A stretch of 5,724 nt of DNA from Prevotellaceae bacterium (GTDB taxonomy: Bacteria > Bacteroidota > Bacteroidia > Bacteroidales > UBA932). The notes under the pieces are model-generated. The model was not told the origin of the DNA. It saw only the letters and a list, made by a program, of their open reading frames with translations, and did no database searches. How positions within the stretch are numbered: position 1 is the first letter of the stretch; every line of letters begins with the position of its first letter. Shown here one piece after another: positions 4,475 to 5,724 of the stretch. The position numbers were made by a program, and so were the translations under genes. The stretch lies in the NCBI GenBank assembly GCA_031278495.1, contig JAITKG010000095.1, positions 1 through 5,724 on the forward strand, given 5' to 3'.

Positions 4475-5724
4475 TTACCCAGCCCACTGTACACACAATG
4501 TCCACCTTTCTACTGCAGAGTTATAACCGCGGTCATAATCCACGTCGTATATCAAATAATATGGATCCCAGTAGCACGTGAAGTCGCACGATACTTTTGT
4601 AGAGCTACACCGGGCAGTGCTATCGTATCTCCTGTACCACACAGTTACGTAACCGTCATATCTTGCATGCTCCATCAGTGGTGGACAATACGTGGCGAAT
4701 TTGTGTTTGCCGATTTCTGGTAGCTGCCAACCTTCGCCCAATTTGCTGCATTCGTACACTGCGGACCACCAACTAGCCACAGGGTCAAGTATAACAAAAT
4801 TTGCCAATGTTTGAATAGCACCGGACGCCTGTACACTCACATCGCATAAAACATCATTAGCGGTTACGGTGTATTCATATACGCCGAGGCTGTCAGTGAT
4901 TCCGCTAATTGCAAAAGTTGTACCAGACAGTTCGCCGGTTAAGCCTGCCGGCAAACCTTCAACCGTTACTTCGGTTACATTATAGGTATCGTAAATCAAA
5001 TGGGTTCCGTCAATGCCGGTTGACACGTACGTTACGTCTTTTCCCGACCGCGATACCAGGGTGGGCGCGGAGCGTATTGTAATGGCGGCAGTTTGTACCA
5101 TGCTGTTGCAGCCGGCAGCATTTGTAGCCATTACGCTGTAAGTAGTACTTTGGTTCATCGACGGGACGGTCAAAGTGCCATTGGCGTTCGTTAGCGGTGC
5201 GTCGCCGCCGACAATCCATGTATACGTCAGCGGTTCGCCAGAACTGGTGCAGGCAGTGAGCGTTACATCGCCCGTGCCGCAGCGATCCACATCGCTTATT
5301 ACGGGTGGTTCCGGCAGTTGGTTTACCGTAACCGTCCCAGCAGCGGCGCCGGTAGCCGAGCAGCCCGCCGCCGTTTTCGCATACAACGGGTAGACGGTCG
5401 TGGCGCCCGGGTTTACCTCAAAGGTGGTTTCCTCTTGCCAGTTATTGCCAGTCAAACTGTACACGGCAGGCGTGACGACGCCGGTTTCCTCCTGCGTCAC
5501 CGTGAGCGTTGCCAGCCCATCGGCGCAGATGGTCGCGGAAGACAGCGTAAAGCCGGTTGGCAGGGGGTTTACCGTTACCGTCGTGGCGTTTTCTGCGGTG
5601 GCGGTGCAGCCCGCCGAAGTTTTCGCATACAACGTGTAAGACGCCGTTTGTTCCGGGCTTACCACAAAGGTGTTTGCCGATTGCCAGTCAGTGCCATTGC
5701 CAGTCAAACTGTACGCGGCTGCGC
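4475..5724 (-). CDS. Secreted or surface Ig-repeat protein with C-type-lectin-like C-terminal domain (N-terminus outside window)
   Basis: The frame is open to the right edge, so only the last 415 residues are seen; the first in-frame start-like codon inside (TTG, 5707) lies mid-repeat and is not a start. Visible residues about 1-54, 56-136 and 137-216 are Ig-like repeats of the Bacteroidetes adhesin type, marked by TTYxVxATxxAGC and VTVNPLP. The first two also align as DNA (AGTCAAACTGTAC at 5702 and about 5450, offset 252 bases). Residues about 218-304 form a different Ig-like unit (LPAGLTGEL...ISGITDSLGVYEYTVTA). Residues about 307-415 resemble the DUF1566/FISUMP C-type-lectin-like domain: SWWSAVYEC, then GWQLP (331-335), and a final cysteine at 410 in the place of the family's RCVR ending. 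The last 72 residues are rich in Tyr, Asp, Trp and Cys and poorly conserved. Surface binding or adhesion is inferred; no sorting signal is visible at the C-terminus. Confidence 0.75.
   Translation of the reverse strand, partial: AAAYSLTGNGTDWQSANTFVVSPEQTASYTLYAKTSAGCTATAENATTVTVNPLPTGFTLSSATICADGLATLTVTQEETGVVTPAVYSLTGNNWQEETTFEVNPGATTVYPLYAKTAAGCSATGAAAGTVTVNQLPEPPVISDVDRCGTGDVTLTACTSSGEPLTYTWIVGGDAPLTNANGTLTVPSMNQSTTYSVMATNAAGCNSMVQTAAITIRSAPTLVSRSGKDVTYVSTGIDGTHLIYDTYNVTEVTVEGLPAGLTGELSGTTFAISGITDSLGVYEYTVTANDVLCDVSVQASGAIQTLANFVILDPVASWWSAVYECSKLGEGWQLPEIGKHKFATYCPPLMEHARYDGYVTVWYRRYDSTARCSSTKVSCDFTCYWDPYYLIYDVDYDRGYNSAVERWTLCVQWAG

Overview
The window looks like chromosomal DNA of a Bacteroidales/Bacteroidetes bacterium. 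The signs are promoter elements of the TTTG...TAnnTTTG type, no Shine-Dalgarno motifs, an outer-membrane beta-barrel C-terminus ending in a 'YKFG' strand, and a secreted protein built from Bacteroidetes-type Ig-like repeats with a lectin-like 'GWxLP' C-terminal domain. The species cannot be named from the sequence.

Layout, left to right. (1) Positions 3-146 (+) are the last 47 codons of an outer-membrane beta-barrel protein; its end carries a perfect 18-bp palindrome. (2) Positions 147-817 are AT-rich and have no convincing intact gene. They hold a possible decayed signal-peptide gene start (- strand), some inverted repeats and a consensus promoter pointing left. (3) Positions 818-2254 (-) are a two-gene toxin-antitoxin operon: a HigB-like RelE-superfamily toxin, then a long antitoxin that fuses a HigA/XRE DNA-binding domain to an ImmA/IrrE zinc-peptidase domain. 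A consensus promoter is embedded in an 18-bp perfect inverted repeat just upstream, which fits autoregulation. (4) Positions 2399-3865 (-) are a PLP-dependent beta-eliminating lyase of the tryptophanase/tyrosine phenol-lyase family. It has tyrosine-phenol-lyase-type specificity residues but substitutions at several otherwise conserved cofactor-site positions. It has its own promoter and lies behind a strong terminator. (5) Positions 3931-4474 are non-coding and crowded with short tandem, direct and inverted repeats. (6) Positions 4475-5724 (-) are the C-terminal 415 residues of a large secreted Ig-repeat protein that runs off the right edge and ends in a Tyr/Trp/Cys/Asp-rich C-type-lectin-like domain.

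Functionally these are separate units rather than one pathway: a cell-surface protein, an amino-acid-degrading lyase and a toxin-antitoxin module, all transcribed leftwards. The toxin-antitoxin genes are visibly more AT-rich than the lyase, which suggests separate acquisition. The points most worth following are the peptidase-fused antitoxin with its promoter/operator, the altered active site of the lyase, and the C-terminal domain of the surface protein. That domain has the fold and composition expected of a diversified ligand-binding region, but no reverse transcriptase or template repeat is visible here.
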